DNA from: Actinomadura rudentiformis
Lineage (GTDB): Bacteria > Actinomycetota > Actinomycetes > Streptosporangiales > Streptosporangiaceae
Direction of reading: 5' to 3'
Assembly: GCF_008923185.1 (NCBI RefSeq)
Contig: NZ_WBMT01000030.1
Span: forward strand, 85,940-149,939
DNA length: 64,000 nucleotides
Part shown: positions 28,356-37,601 of the stretch, in pieces
Position numbering within the stretch: position 1 is the stretch's first letter
Layout of the letters: every line of letters begins with the position of its first letter
The notes under the pieces: model-generated
What the model saw: the letters and a program-made list of their open reading frames with translations, nothing else
What the model was told of the DNA's origin: nothing
Databases searched by the model: none
Position numbers and translations under genes: made by a program

Positions 28356-28560
28356 GGATGCCTGAATTCTCGTCGGTCCGCTGGCGCAAGAGCAGCCACA
28401 GTGACTCCTCGGGCAGTGAGTGCGCGGAGTTGGCCGATCTTGATGGTGGGGTCGTGGTGCGGGATTCGAGGGATCCTGAGGGGCCTCGGCTGGTGTTCGG
28501 CACCGCGGACTGGGGGCGTTCGCTCGGCGGATCAAGGACGGTCGGCTCGACCTGGTCTGA
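28352..28560 (+). pseudogene. Second DUF397 copy, frameshifted near its C-terminus
   Basis: The copy is highly similar to the preceding DUF397 gene through GTADWG. At about 28517-28521 one base is missing relative to the first copy (GGGGCGTTC against GGGGACGTTC). Restoring it gives FARRIKDGRLDLV and a stop at 28558-28560, matching the family. As it stands, the frame reads on across the terminator and into the opposite-strand amine oxidase gene, to 28933. This is either a true inactivation of a tandem duplicate or a sequencing error. Confidence 0.75.
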
Positions 28561-28562
28561 GT

Positions 28563-28593
28563 ACGGCCCGCACCGGCGTGCGGAGCGGGCCGT
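28563..28593. terminator. Convergent hairpin between DUF397 and amine oxidase genes
   Basis: Perfect 9-bp arms, ACGGCCCGC (28563-28571) and GCGGGCCGT (28585-28593), with a 13-bp loop lie between two convergent genes. There is no T-tract on either strand, as is common for GC-rich actinobacteria. Confidence 0.6.
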
Positions 28594-28601
28594 GCCCGTG
28601 T

Positions 28602-30065
28602 CTACAGCTGGGCGGCGATCTCCTTGGCCACCCGCTCACCTGAGCGCACCGCGCCGTCCATGTAGCCGGTCCAGTAGTCGGAGGTCTCCGTACCCGCCCA
28701 GTGGATCAGGCCGGTGGGCTTCGCCAGCGCATGGCCGAACTCCGTCAGCACGCCGGACGCGGCGACGCCGACCGGGCCGCCGCCGCTCCAGAGTTCGTTG
28801 TCCCAGCGCTGGAACGCGGTCCGCTTCGGGCTGGCGGCCTTGGCACCGAAGTACTGGACGAAGCTGCCCAGGCAGGCCTTGGCGAAGTCGGCGGACGACG
28901 CACTGTCCAGCTTCCGCATGTTCGACTGGCTGACGAAACCCATGAGGATGCCGCGGGAGGCGTCCGGCGGGCTGTTGTCGAAGGTCGCGTCGATCGGGCC
29001 GATGTCGCTGACCGCCTGGCCGGTGAGCCCGTCGGCCCGCCAGAACGGCGTGTCGTAGACGGCCACGAACTTGGCGACCGACCCCATTGGATAGCGCTGC
29101 ATGAGCTGCGCCCGCGACGCCGGAAGGGCCGGCTCGAAGTCGATCTTCGAGGCCATCGAGGGCGACATGGCGACGATCGCCCGCTTGGCGGTCACGGTGA
29201 TCCCGTCGGCCACGACGGTCACCCTGCCGCTGGCGACCGTCACCTTGCGGGCTGGCGCGCTGTACTTGACCACGCGGCCGAGCTTGGCCGCCAGTTTGAG
29301 AGGCACCAGCGCCGAGCCACCCACGAACCGGCTCTCCTGGGCGCCGCCGGCGACGTTGATCAGCCGGTCGAGGGTGCCGTGGTTGCCCTCGTTGCCGGCC
29401 GCGGCGATGTAGTTCAGGACGTACAGCAGCGACACGTCCTTGGAACGGACCGACAGCGACGTGCTGATGAACTCGTCCAGCAGCACGCGGGCACCGTCGG
29501 TCGTGGTGTTGGCGCGCGACCAGGTGTAGAAGCTCTGGCTGTCGTACTCCTCGGCTTTCGCCGCCGTCCACGGCCGGCCCGGCGTGATCTCGGTCGCCGC
29601 GATCGTGCCGAGCTGCTGCAGGGCGGGGAAGAGGTCGGCCACGTCCGGGTCGGGCGGCAGCTCACCGGCCGCGTAGGTGGACTTGGCGCCGTTGCGCCAA
29701 TAGACGTTGTTGCCGGTGTTGTACGTCTTGAAGGTCGCCACGCCCATGTCCGTGGCCAGGGCGGCGATCCGGTCCTGGGTGGGGCCGATGAACTCGGCGC
29801 CGCCCTCGCTGGTGGTGCCGTCCCCGATGGGCATGTTGTAGACCCGGCCGCCGGCCCGGTCGCGGGCCTCCAGCAAGATCACCGACTTGCCGGCCGCGAT
29901 GAGATTGCGGGCGGCCGTCAGACCGGCCAGCCCGCCGCCGATCACGACGACGTCGGCGGTGGCGGCGGCTGCGGAGGCAGGCGAGGCGGTCGATACCGCG
30001 GTGAGCGCCGCACCGGCGGTGAGGGCTGAAGTACCGAGAACGCGGCGGCGGCTGAGTCCAGTCAC
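28602..30065 (-). CDS. Tat-exported flavin amine oxidase
   Basis: This protein of about 487 residues begins with a Tat signal (SRRRVLG then a hydrophobic stretch ending ASPASA). The FAD motif VIGGGLAGLTAARNL follows, and the C-terminus has the FAD-contacting IHWAGTETS segment. It is a flavin-containing monoamine/L-amino-acid oxidase-type enzyme that should act outside the cell, making H2O2 and ammonia. GTG 30065 is preferred because AAGGA lies 9 bp upstream and it leaves a short Tat n-region; ATG 30083 lacks a ribosome-binding site. Substrate unknown. Confidence 0.88.
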   Translation of the reverse strand: MTGLSRRRVLGTSALTAGAALTAVSTASPASAAAATADVVVIGGGLAGLTAARNLIAAGKSVILLEARDRAGGRVYNMPIGDGTTSEGGAEFIGPTQDRIAALATDMGVATFKTYNTGNNVYWRNGAKSTYAAGELPPDPDVADLFPALQQLGTIAATEITPGRPWTAAKAEEYDSQSFYTWSRANTTTDGARVLLDEFISTSLSVRSKDVSLLYVLNYIAAAGNEGNHGTLDRLINVAGGAQESRFVGGSALVPLKLAAKLGRVVKYSAPARKVTVASGRVTVVADGITVTAKRAIVAMSPSMASKIDFEPALPASRAQLMQRYPMGSVAKFVAVYDTPFWRADGLTGQAVSDIGPIDATFDNSPPDASRGILMGFVSQSNMRKLDSASSADFAKACLGSFVQYFGAKAASPKRTAFQRWDNELWSGGGPVGVAASGVLTEFGHALAKPTGLIHWAGTETSDYWTGYMDGAVRSGERVAKEIAAQL

Positions 30066-30508
30066 GCGGAGGGTTCCTTCCATACGCGTACTGCAGACGG
30101 ATGAGGCGGCAAAGCTATGGGATCGCCCACAAAGTGATCAAGAGCGATGAGCCTCCTGATTTGCGAGGGTCACAGCGTCGGCGCGGCGCAGATCGGTAAT
30201 CGCAGTCATGCAGGAGGGCCGGCAGTCCTTCGGCGGCGGGCGTTGCGGCATGGTGATCATGGTTTTCGCGACAGTCTGCCGGTCAAGGTCGGCATGGCGC
30301 GCAGAACGTCCACGGTTCGCTTCGGACATCGCACCGGCACGGGACGAACGGCCCAATGGCGCAGCTTGCAGGCCCGTTCTGCTTCCCAATTTCGACATTT
30401 CCGCTGGTACGATCCCGGGCCATCGCTTCCCCGCCGCGGCCCGCGGCATGGGGATGTTCCTCCATCCACGCCTGCCTTCGCCCCCCGCTACGAAACAGGA
30501 GGAGAACC
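30066..30508. promoter_or_regulatory. Divergent promoter region, about 440 bp
   Basis: The region lies between the amine oxidase and the secreted PheC-like gene. Short open frames crossing it show no family features. A TACGAT-like -10 element is visible at about 30409 on the plus strand, without a convincing -35. No terminator or repeat stands out. Confidence 0.35.
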
Positions 30509-31342
30509 ATGCGCCGCAGAACTGCCGTAGCAGCCCTGGCCCTCACCTTCACCGCCGCCTTCACCACCGCCACCGCCACGGCCGCCCCCGCCACGACCGC
30601 CCCCGCCAAAGCCGCTCCCGGCGGGCACAGCAAGGCAACCCTCCTGGACAAGGTGCCGCGACGAGGAGTGCTCCGGGTGTGCACCACCGGGGACTACCGC
30701 CCGTTCACCTACAAGGACCCCAAGACCGGCGCTTACACCGGCATCGACATCGACATGGCCAAGCACCTGGCCGCCAGCCTCGGCGTGAAGGCCGACTTCG
30801 TGGCGACCACCTGGACCAAGCTCATGGACGACTTCACGGCCGGCAAGTGCGACATCGGCATGGGCGGCATCTCCGTGACCCTGGCCAGGGCACAGAAGGC
30901 GTACTTCAGCGAGCCCTACCTGGTCGACGGCAAGGCACCGATCGCCCGCTGCGCCGACAAGGACAAATACGACTCCCTGGCAAAGATCGACCAGGCCGGA
31001 GTACGCGTCATCGTCAACCCCGGCGGAACCAACGAGAAGTTCGCCAAGGCCAATATCCGCAACGCCACCATCATCACCCATCCCGACAACAACACCATCT
31101 TCGACGAGATCGTGGCCGGTCGCGCCGATGTGATGATGACGGACGGGAGCGAGACGAAGTACCAGGCCAAGCTCCACCCCGAGCTCTGTGCGATCAACCC
31201 GGACAAGCCGTTCACCTTCGCCGAGAAGGCGTATCTGCTCCCGCGGGGCGACGAGGAGTTCCAGGAGTACACCGACCAGTGGGTCCACCTGACCACCCGC
31301 GATGGCACCTACAAGGGCTTCGCGGAGCCCTGGCAGAGCTGA
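30509..31342 (+). CDS. Secreted family-3 solute-binding/cyclohexadienyl dehydratase-like protein
   Basis: This 277-residue exported protein has a signal peptide (about residues 1-28, ending TATAAP) and a family-3 periplasmic-binding fold. The sequence resembles PheC-type cyclohexadienyl dehydratases and their binding-protein relatives: TTGDYRPFTY, GIDIDMAKHLA, MGGISVTLAR, VNPGGTNEKFA and HPDN. There is no lipobox and no permease or ATPase gene beside it, which favours a free secreted protein, either an enzyme making phenylpyruvate from prephenate/arogenate or an orphan binding protein. The ATG follows a strong AGGAGGAG. Confidence 0.8.
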   Translation: MRRRTAVAALALTFTAAFTTATATAAPATTAPAKAAPGGHSKATLLDKVPRRGVLRVCTTGDYRPFTYKDPKTGAYTGIDIDMAKHLAASLGVKADFVATTWTKLMDDFTAGKCDIGMGGISVTLARAQKAYFSEPYLVDGKAPIARCADKDKYDSLAKIDQAGVRVIVNPGGTNEKFAKANIRNATIITHPDNNTIFDEIVAGRADVMMTDGSETKYQAKLHPELCAINPDKPFTFAEKAYLLPRGDEEFQEYTDQWVHLTTRDGTYKGFAEPWQS

Positions 31343-31440
31343 GGACGTTGCGGTCGACCTTGTCGATCACCCGGCAACGAGCACGGCGCCTTCGCTAGAA
31401 CTGACAGTTCGCAGTTGCCGACGCCCACGAATGGCCCGCG

Positions 31441-31470
31441 TCCCCCACCCGGGAAACCGGGTGGGGGACA
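31441..31470. terminator. Strong hairpin between convergent genes
   Basis: Perfect 13-bp arms (31441-31453 and 31458-31470, GTCCCCCACCCGG and its complement) close a GAAA tetraloop. It lies about 100 bp beyond the PheC-like gene and 53 bp beyond the stop of the opposite gene. It is probably a bidirectional terminator; no T-tract is present. Confidence 0.75.
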
Positions 31471-31522
31471 TGCGCGGCGGTGTCCCTGCGCCGGTCAGCC
31501 TCATGCCGGCGAATGGCGGCGA

Positions 31523-32392
31523 TTACGAGTCCTGGTAGACCTCCAGTTCGACGATGCGGGAGTAGTCGCCGCTGTTGGACGCGAGCGCGACGACGCGTAC
31601 GGACGTGGTGGAGACCACCGGATCGGGCGAAAACTCCAGCCGGCCCTTGGTGTTGCCGCGGACGCGCGAAACCGTCGTCCACTCGCCGCCGTTGCCGAGC
31701 ACCTGGACGTCGAAGTCCCGCAGGCCGTTGCGGGCAGCGGGGTAGCGCACGGAGTCCAGCGTGTACAGGACGATCCGGTCGATCGGTTGCGGGCCGCCGA
31801 ACGCGACCGTGTAGGTGTCCGGGAACACCGCTCGCGTGCCGTCGTTCCAGCCGGTCCGCGTGGACCAGTCGTCGGAGTTGGCGTTGCCGTCCACGCCGCC
31901 GCAGACGTGGAAGTTGCCGTGCGTGGACGAGGCACTGACGGGACCGCCGAGGGCGAGGTTGGCGCCCGGCCCGGACGGCTTCGGCGTGACCGTGACGGCC
32001 GCCTCCTGCCGAGGCCCGCGCGGACCCAGCCGCAGCGACACGTCGTGTGTCCCTCCGGCGGAGCCGAGCGGCGCGGAGACCTGTGCTCGGAGGACGACGT
32101 TGTCGTTCGGCGGCACGTAGGTCGAGATGACGTCATGCGAGGTGACGAGTGGACGCTCCGGCGTGATGAACACGTCGACGTACGCGCCCTGGGAGCCGGA
32201 GTTGGCGAGGTCGACCACCAGCGGCCTGCCTCCGCACGGGGCGGCGAGCACGTCCAGCGTTCCGGACTGCACCGTCATCGTGACCGACCCGCGTCCCTGC
32301 CTGGCGGCGGAGGCCGTGCCGACGTACAGGGCGACACCGGCGACCGCCGTGAGCGACACGGCCAGCAGTGCGATGATCTTGCGAACGCTCAC
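31523..32392 (-). CDS. Secreted protein with C-terminal discoidin-like (F5/8 type C) domain
   Basis: This 289-residue protein has an N-terminal signal peptide (hydrophobic stretch ending GTASA). A beta-rich middle region follows, at about residues 35-140. The C-terminal domain, about 150-289, begins NLALGGPVSASST and ends RIVELEVYQD, the pattern of galactose-binding-like discoidin domains that bind glycans or lipids. It starts at GTG 32392, overlapping the phosphatase D stop by 4 bp. It therefore probably acts with the secreted phosphatase, perhaps tethering it to a surface polymer. Confidence 0.78.
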   Translation of the reverse strand: MSVRKIIALLAVSLTAVAGVALYVGTASAARQGRGSVTMTVQSGTLDVLAAPCGGRPLVVDLANSGSQGAYVDVFITPERPLVTSHDVISTYVPPNDNVVLRAQVSAPLGSAGGTHDVSLRLGPRGPRQEAAVTVTPKPSGPGANLALGGPVSASSTHGNFHVCGGVDGNANSDDWSTRTGWNDGTRAVFPDTYTVAFGGPQPIDRIVLYTLDSVRYPAARNGLRDFDVQVLGNGGEWTTVSRVRGNTKGRLEFSPDPVVSTTSVRVVALASNSGDYSRIVELEVYQDS

Positions 32393-34068
32393 TTGCGGTT
32401 CCCCTTCAGCGGCTCGGGAGGCTCGACCTCGGAGGCGGACAGGTATTTCCTGCCGCGTGCCGCGCTCTTGGAGTCGGCCTGCAGGCCGGGCTTGCCGTCC
32501 TCGACGGCGAAGCTCGCGCGGGTGAACACGGGCGCGCCGCGTTCCCGGACGTACGGCACGACACGGTAGGACGCGTTCCAGGTGTCGGGCGTGACGTTGA
32601 ACGTCATGTAACCGCGCTGCCCGTTGTAGAAGCGGATGTGGTCGTTGGCCGCGAGAAACTGCGAGCCGAACTCGTCCATGTCCGCCCCGTCCATGCCGGA
32701 CGATACGGACGAACCGAGGAACTCCGTCGCGATCGTGGGCGACGCGGGGTCGTCGAAGTCCTGCTTGACGTTCGCGGCCATGCTGCGGTGGAAGTCGCCC
32801 GACAGCACGATCGGATTGCTCACCTTCCGCTCGACGATCCCGTTCAGCAGCCGGTCCCGCGAGGGCTTGTACCCATCCCACAGGTCCATCCCGAACGCCT
32901 GCCCGGGATTGGTGTTGAAGTCGACCTGCGACAGCATCATCTGCTGCGCCAGAACGTTCCACTTCGCCTGCGAGCGTTCGAGACCGCCCAGCAGCCACGC
33001 CTCCTGGGCGTCGCCGAGCAGCGTCCGGGACGGGTCGAGCCGCTGCTCGCAGTCGGTCTTCAAACCGTCGCCGCACGCTTGGTCACTGCGGTACTGGCGG
33101 GTGTCCAGGACGCTGAACTCCAGCAGCCGGCCGAAGGTGAACCGGCGGTACAGCGACATGTTCTGACCGGTCGGCTCCAGCGTCCGCAGTGGCATGTGCT
33201 CCCAGTACGCCCGGTACGCGTTGGCGCGGCGGACGAGGAAGTCCTCCGGGGGCGCTGACGGGTGGGCGAGGTCGGCGTAGTTGTCGACGACCTCGTGGTC
33301 GTCCCAAGTGACGAGCCACGGTGCCATGGCGTGCGCTGCCTGCAGTTCCGGGTCGAGTTTGTAGAGCGCGTACCGGTCACGATAGTCCGACAGGTGAATG
33401 GTGGGGGTGTGGAACTTGCCCGGCACCGGCGTGTCCGGCCTGCCGCCATTGGTCTGCACGCCGTACTCGTACAGGTAGTCGCCGAGATGAACGACCAGGT
33501 CGAGGTCTTCCTTGGCCAGGTGGCCGTACGCGGTGTAGTAACCGTCGAACCATGCCTGACACGACACCATCCCGAAGGTGAACGCGCTCGCCGTCGCCCA
33601 GGGTGCGGGGGCGGTCTTGGTCCGTCCGGTCGGTGAGATCTCGTTACCGGTCTTGAACCGGTAGAAGTATTCCCGTCCGGGCCGCAGGCCGCGCACGTCG
33701 ACGTGCACCGAGTGCGCGTACTCCGGCCTTGCGGTCGCCGTCCCCTGCCGGACGACCCGGCGGAACCTCGCGTCCTCGGCGACCTGCCAGCCGACGGGGA
33801 CGCGGTGTGGCTCCATGCCGCCGAGCGAGGCCAGCGGCTCCGGCGCCAGCCGCGTCCACAGCACGACCGAGTCGGGCAACGGATCGCCGGACGCGATGCC
33901 GAGGCTGAACGGATTGTCCTTGAACCGGGACACCTCACGGGTCAGGGTCGACGGCTCTGCCTGCAACGGCCCGAACGCCAGTGCCAGCGCCCCGATCCCG
34001 GAGTACCCCAGGAAACGCCGCCTGCCCGGATCGCTCAGAGCAGGCCCGATCTCTACGTTTCTGCCCAC
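32389..34068 (-). CDS. phoD: Tat-exported alkaline phosphatase D (PhoD) family
   Basis: This 559-residue phosphodiesterase/phosphomonoesterase has a Tat signal (GRRRFLGYSG), an N-terminal Fn3-like PhoD_N domain (ASGDPLPDSVVLWTRL) and a catalytic metallophosphoesterase domain. The metal-ligand motifs include HLGDYLYEYG, TWDDHEVVDNY and VLSGDFHRS. It releases phosphate from extracellular esters. The GTG at 34068 follows GGGAAG. An 11-bp spaced direct repeat about 75 bp upstream could be a PhoP site, which fits phosphate-starvation control. A coupled secreted protein gene follows. Confidence 0.9.
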   Translation of the reverse strand: MGRNVEIGPALSDPGRRRFLGYSGIGALALAFGPLQAEPSTLTREVSRFKDNPFSLGIASGDPLPDSVVLWTRLAPEPLASLGGMEPHRVPVGWQVAEDARFRRVVRQGTATARPEYAHSVHVDVRGLRPGREYFYRFKTGNEISPTGRTKTAPAPWATASAFTFGMVSCQAWFDGYYTAYGHLAKEDLDLVVHLGDYLYEYGVQTNGGRPDTPVPGKFHTPTIHLSDYRDRYALYKLDPELQAAHAMAPWLVTWDDHEVVDNYADLAHPSAPPEDFLVRRANAYRAYWEHMPLRTLEPTGQNMSLYRRFTFGRLLEFSVLDTRQYRSDQACGDGLKTDCEQRLDPSRTLLGDAQEAWLLGGLERSQAKWNVLAQQMMLSQVDFNTNPGQAFGMDLWDGYKPSRDRLLNGIVERKVSNPIVLSGDFHRSMAANVKQDFDDPASPTIATEFLGSSVSSGMDGADMDEFGSQFLAANDHIRFYNGQRGYMTFNVTPDTWNASYRVVPYVRERGAPVFTRASFAVEDGKPGLQADSKSAARGRKYLSASEVEPPEPLKGNRK

Positions 34069-34139
34069 CTACGCGCTTCCCTTCCCGTCCGTCGCCCTCA
34101 CCAAAGAATGAGTCCATATCAAGATCTACTGTTAGATTC

Positions 34140-34157
34140 ACGCCAAGGTAACGCCAA
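34140..34157 (-). promoter_or_regulatory. PHO-box-like direct repeat upstream of phoD
   Basis: ACGCCAA occurs at 34140-34146 and again at 34151-34157, an 11-bp period. On the phoD coding strand this reads TTGGCGT repeated. Streptomyces PHO boxes are also 11-bp direct repeats bound by PhoP upstream of phosphatase genes. The match to the GTTCACC core is imperfect. Confidence 0.4.
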
Positions 34158-34273
34158 AGCTGAGAAATGTCTCCCTTCGCGTTAACATCCGGGGCGCGGA
34201 GCGGGGAGCCGGCGTCTGTCGACGATCGCCGTTGTGCATGATCTTGTCGGGTGTCGGCACTACCTTGCATCGC

Positions 34274-37243
34274 ATGCCCCGGAACGAAGATCTTGTGGTT
34301 CTTCCTGATGATTGGCGCGCCACCCTCCATCCACGTCGTGGCGGGACGCCCGGACCCTCGCTCGAACTCGCCCCGGACGCCGCCTCCACCGTTCAGCAGT
34401 GGGTGAAGGAGACGCGCGACGAGATCGACTATCTGCTCGACAACCCGCCGAGTCGAAGCGATCTGGTCGGATCCGCCCGCGCGCACCTGCAGGGTGACGC
34501 GAACCCGCAGGGCGCCGCCGTGCTCGCGGCCGTTCTCGCCGCGCAGTGGTCCCTATGGGACGACTGCGAGTACGACGAGGAACCCTTCGCCACCATCGCG
34601 GACGCGTGGATCGCGGAGTACGGCCTGGTGTTCGCCGCCGAGGCCACGGTCGAACTCAGCGGTGTCTTCGTCGACGGTTACGAATGGCGGGAACGGAAGC
34701 GAGGGCGCCATCTCCGGGGCCGCCGCCTGGACAAGCAGGACCCCGGTTACAACCGCGGTCTGGACTGCCTCGAACGGGTCGCCGCGCGCACTCGCGCCTT
34801 TCTCGCGGCCACCGACGAGCTGGAGTACCAGCGGGCCGTCGAGGCGCTGGGCGAGCGCCGCCACGACGGCATGCGACGCCTGGCCGCCGCGTACCTGGTG
34901 CCGACGCAGACCGCGTGGGTCGACGAATTCTGCGCGACCCTGCCCGAGTTGCAGCCGCACACATGGATGATGGTGCTGCGCACGATGGGGTCGGCCGACC
35001 ATCTCGCCACGCTGCTCGCCAATCAGCGCGGGTGGTCCTGGATCGACGGCAGGCCGGGTGTGCTCTCCACGGCCGTCGACGGCGTCGGCCCGGCGCTGGC
35101 CTCGACGCTGGCCACTGTCGCCGACGAAGAGACCGAGATCGGACGCAACCCGTACGAGTTGTTGCGGGGGCTCGGTGTGCTGGCGACGGACGAGGCGTTC
35201 CGGCTTCTGATGGACCGCCTTGACCGGCCGCACGTGCACAAGGCAGTGATCGAGACGGCTTGCCACTTTCCCGAACGGGCAGTCCGGCTGCTCGGCGAGG
35301 CAGTCGCATCGGGCCCCGCGTCTATCTCGGCCTATGCCGTCCGGCTGCTGCGCGACCATGCGGCGGCGCGTCCCGACGTCACCGCCGCCGTTCTGCCGCG
35401 GCTGCCCGCCGCGGTCCGCGAGGTCGTTGAGTCGATCGACGAGCTGGCGGCCGGATGGGTGCCGGAGGCTCCGGCGGAGTCCCTGCCACGGCTGCTCGTC
35501 GAGCCGCCGTGGACGCGCGAGCGTCCCAAGTTCAAGCGGGTGACCGTCAAGGGGCTCCAACCGCTGACCGACGGGGTGCCGGGAGAGTCGGAGGAACGAG
35601 CTGCGGCCCGCGCCCTCATCCCCATCGCGCTGGGAAAGACCGGCCCACAGCGTTTCAAGGCGGAAGCCTCCCTTCGGCGCATTGCCGCGGTTGAGGGTGA
35701 CGAAGCAATCCTCGAGGTGGCCGGTGAATACGGCGCCAAGGCCGCTAAGGCGACCAAGACGCTGCTCGCCTCCGATCCTCTGTACGACCTTCCGGCCGAG
35801 ATGCCCCGGCGGGAGGTCTGGCAGGATCCGTACATCTTCCCCCAGGTGCTCCTACGGGAGAACGGTCTGGCGCTTCCCGCCGATGCGCTCGACCACATCG
35901 TCTCCATGCTTTCCATCTCCAAGCCCGACAAGCCGTACGCGGGCATCGACGTCGTCAAGGAGATCTGCGACCCCGCCTCCCTCGCCGAACTCGCCTGGCG
36001 GCTGTTCGAGCTGTCGGGCCTGCGCGAGCAGACCTACAGCGTGGATGAACGCAACTGGGTGCTGACGGCCCTCGGGTTGTTCGGCGACGACGAGACGGTA
36101 CGCAGACTCACGCCGGTGATCCGCGCCTGGCCGGGTGACGGCGGCCACCACAAGGCCGTCAGGGGCCTGGACGCCCTGCTCGCGATCGGCACCGAGGTGG
36201 CGCTGATGCACCTCCACGGCATCGCCACCAAGGTCAAGTACAAGGGCATCAGGACGAAGGCGCAGGAACGGATCGACGCCCTGGCCGAAGAACTCGGGTT
36301 GAGCCCCGAACAGCTCGGCGACCGGCTCGTTCCCGACTTCGCGCTGGACAAGACGGGCGCGACGTTCCTCGATTACGGCCCGCGCGGCTTCACGGTGGGT
36401 TTCGACGAGCAGCTCAAGCCGTACGTCATCGACGACACCGGGCAGCGGCGCGCGAGCCTTCCCAAGCCGGGCGTACGCGACGACCAGGAGCTGGCCTCGG
36501 CCGCCTACAAGCGGTTCGCCGCCTTGAAGAAGGACGTCCGGACTGTGGCCGACGAGCAGCTCCGACGCTTCGAACGGGCCATGGTCACGCAGCGGCGGTG
36601 GACCGCCGAGGAGTTCCGGACTCTGATCGTCGAGCATCCGCTGGTGTGGCACGTCTCCCGTCGGCTGGTGTGGCTCACCGAGGACGGCCGTACGTTCCGC
36701 GTCGCCGAGGATCGGTCGCTCGCCGACGTCCAGGACGACGAGCTGACCCTGACCGAGACGAACCGGGTGGGGGTGGCCCACCCGCTCCAGCTGTCCGGCA
36801 GCCTGGAGGACTGGACCAAGGTGTTCGACGACTACGAGATCGTCCAGCCCTTCGCGCAGCTGAACCGCCCCACGTACGCGCTTACCGAGGAGGAGCGCGC
36901 AGGCACCGAGCTGGAACGCTTCCACGACGTCACCGTGGCGGTCGGCCGGCTGGTCGGCATGGAACGGCGCGGCTGGCAGCGAGGCAGCGCCGAGGACAAC
37001 GGCATCCAGGTCACCGTCCTCCGGGAACTGCCCGGAGGAGCAGCCCTCGTCATCAACCTCGATCCGGGCATCGTCGTCGGTGACATCGGTTCCTGGCCCG
37101 AGCAGTGCATCGAACGCGTCTGGCTCAACCAGGACGCGCACCTCAGCTGGCGGACGGAGTTCCGCCCCTTGCCGTTCTCGGAGCTGGACGCGGTCACCGC
37201 CTCCGAAGTCCTCGCTGATCTCGTCGAGCTGACCACCGACTGA
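34274..37243 (+). CDS. DUF4132 domain-containing protein (MolR-like)
   Basis: This large, 989-residue cytosolic protein has an N-terminal and central region of HEAT-like helical repeats and a C-terminal DUF4132 domain, about residues 720-980. The DUF4132 part is recognised from the HPLVWHVSRRLVWL segment, the VAHPLQL stretch and the QPFAQLNRPTY motif. The biochemical role is unknown; relatives include E. coli MolR/YehI-type proteins. ATG 34274 is taken as the start, with ATG 34238 as an alternative; no strong ribosome-binding site is seen. The gene is divergent from phoD and convergent with the next small gene. Confidence 0.88.
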   Translation: MPRNEDLVVLPDDWRATLHPRRGGTPGPSLELAPDAASTVQQWVKETRDEIDYLLDNPPSRSDLVGSARAHLQGDANPQGAAVLAAVLAAQWSLWDDCEYDEEPFATIADAWIAEYGLVFAAEATVELSGVFVDGYEWRERKRGRHLRGRRLDKQDPGYNRGLDCLERVAARTRAFLAATDELEYQRAVEALGERRHDGMRRLAAAYLVPTQTAWVDEFCATLPELQPHTWMMVLRTMGSADHLATLLANQRGWSWIDGRPGVLSTAVDGVGPALASTLATVADEETEIGRNPYELLRGLGVLATDEAFRLLMDRLDRPHVHKAVIETACHFPERAVRLLGEAVASGPASISAYAVRLLRDHAAARPDVTAAVLPRLPAAVREVVESIDELAAGWVPEAPAESLPRLLVEPPWTRERPKFKRVTVKGLQPLTDGVPGESEERAAARALIPIALGKTGPQRFKAEASLRRIAAVEGDEAILEVAGEYGAKAAKATKTLLASDPLYDLPAEMPRREVWQDPYIFPQVLLRENGLALPADALDHIVSMLSISKPDKPYAGIDVVKEICDPASLAELAWRLFELSGLREQTYSVDERNWVLTALGLFGDDETVRRLTPVIRAWPGDGGHHKAVRGLDALLAIGTEVALMHLHGIATKVKYKGIRTKAQERIDALAEELGLSPEQLGDRLVPDFALDKTGATFLDYGPRGFTVGFDEQLKPYVIDDTGQRRASLPKPGVRDDQELASAAYKRFAALKKDVRTVADEQLRRFERAMVTQRRWTAEEFRTLIVEHPLVWHVSRRLVWLTEDGRTFRVAEDRSLADVQDDELTLTETNRVGVAHPLQLSGSLEDWTKVFDDYEIVQPFAQLNRPTYALTEEERAGTELERFHDVTVAVGRLVGMERRGWQRGSAEDNGIQVTVLRELPGGAALVINLDPGIVVGDIGSWPEQCIERVWLNQDAHLSWRTEFRPLPFSELDAVTASEVLADLVELTTD

Positions 37244-37295
37244 CCCTGCGCTCGCCTGCCACGTTGCGCCGCGTGAACGGGCTGGACGGGCCGGC

Positions 37296-37601
37296 CTAGC
37301 TGATGTTCAAGTCGCCGTGGACGTCGCGGAGTTGGATGCTTTTCTCGGCGGAGCCGTTGAAGACGTTGACGACGCCGTCGGCTGTCGCGGTGGCCTGCGT
37401 CTGCGCGCTGGCCCAGATCGCCTCGAGCTCGGCGCGGAACTCGGGGTCCTCGTCGAGGACACGCTGGACGTTCTCTTCGGTCGGCTCGCCGCGGAACCGT
37501 TCGCGGACGCGGCGCGAGATCTCCGCGACGGCCGCTCGTACCGGCTCGCTCGCGACCTCGACGGCTTTGCCCGCCATGGCGGTGGCGATGGCGACGGTCA
37601 T
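37296..37601 (-). CDS. Small protein with C-terminal NVFNG...RDVHGDLNI motif, divergent from a STAND NTPase
   Basis: This 101-residue protein starts at ATG 37601. It has a helical, charged body (RRVRERFRGEPTEEN) and a beta-type C-terminal tail reading VVNVFNGSAEK then RDVHGDLNI. Similar short tags sit at the N-termini of actinobacterial STAND NTPases, including the divergent gene here, whose N-terminus reads VQAHRVDVMNVYN. It may be a small sensor or adaptor for that NTPase. Not a known named family; the function is inferred from the motif and position only. Confidence 0.7.
   Translation of the reverse strand: MTVAIATAMAGKAVEVASEPVRAAVAEISRRVRERFRGEPTEENVQRVLDEDPEFRAELEAIWASAQTQATATADGVVNVFNGSAEKSIQLRDVHGDLNIS

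Noticed and set aside
28561..28933. Continuation of the second DUF397 frame
   Set aside because: It runs over a terminator hairpin and antisense to the amine oxidase gene; it results from the one-base frameshift.
30147..30530. Open frames between the amine oxidase and the PheC-like gene
   Set aside because: There is no ribosome-binding site and the composition is random; the PheC-like gene has a strong site at 30498.
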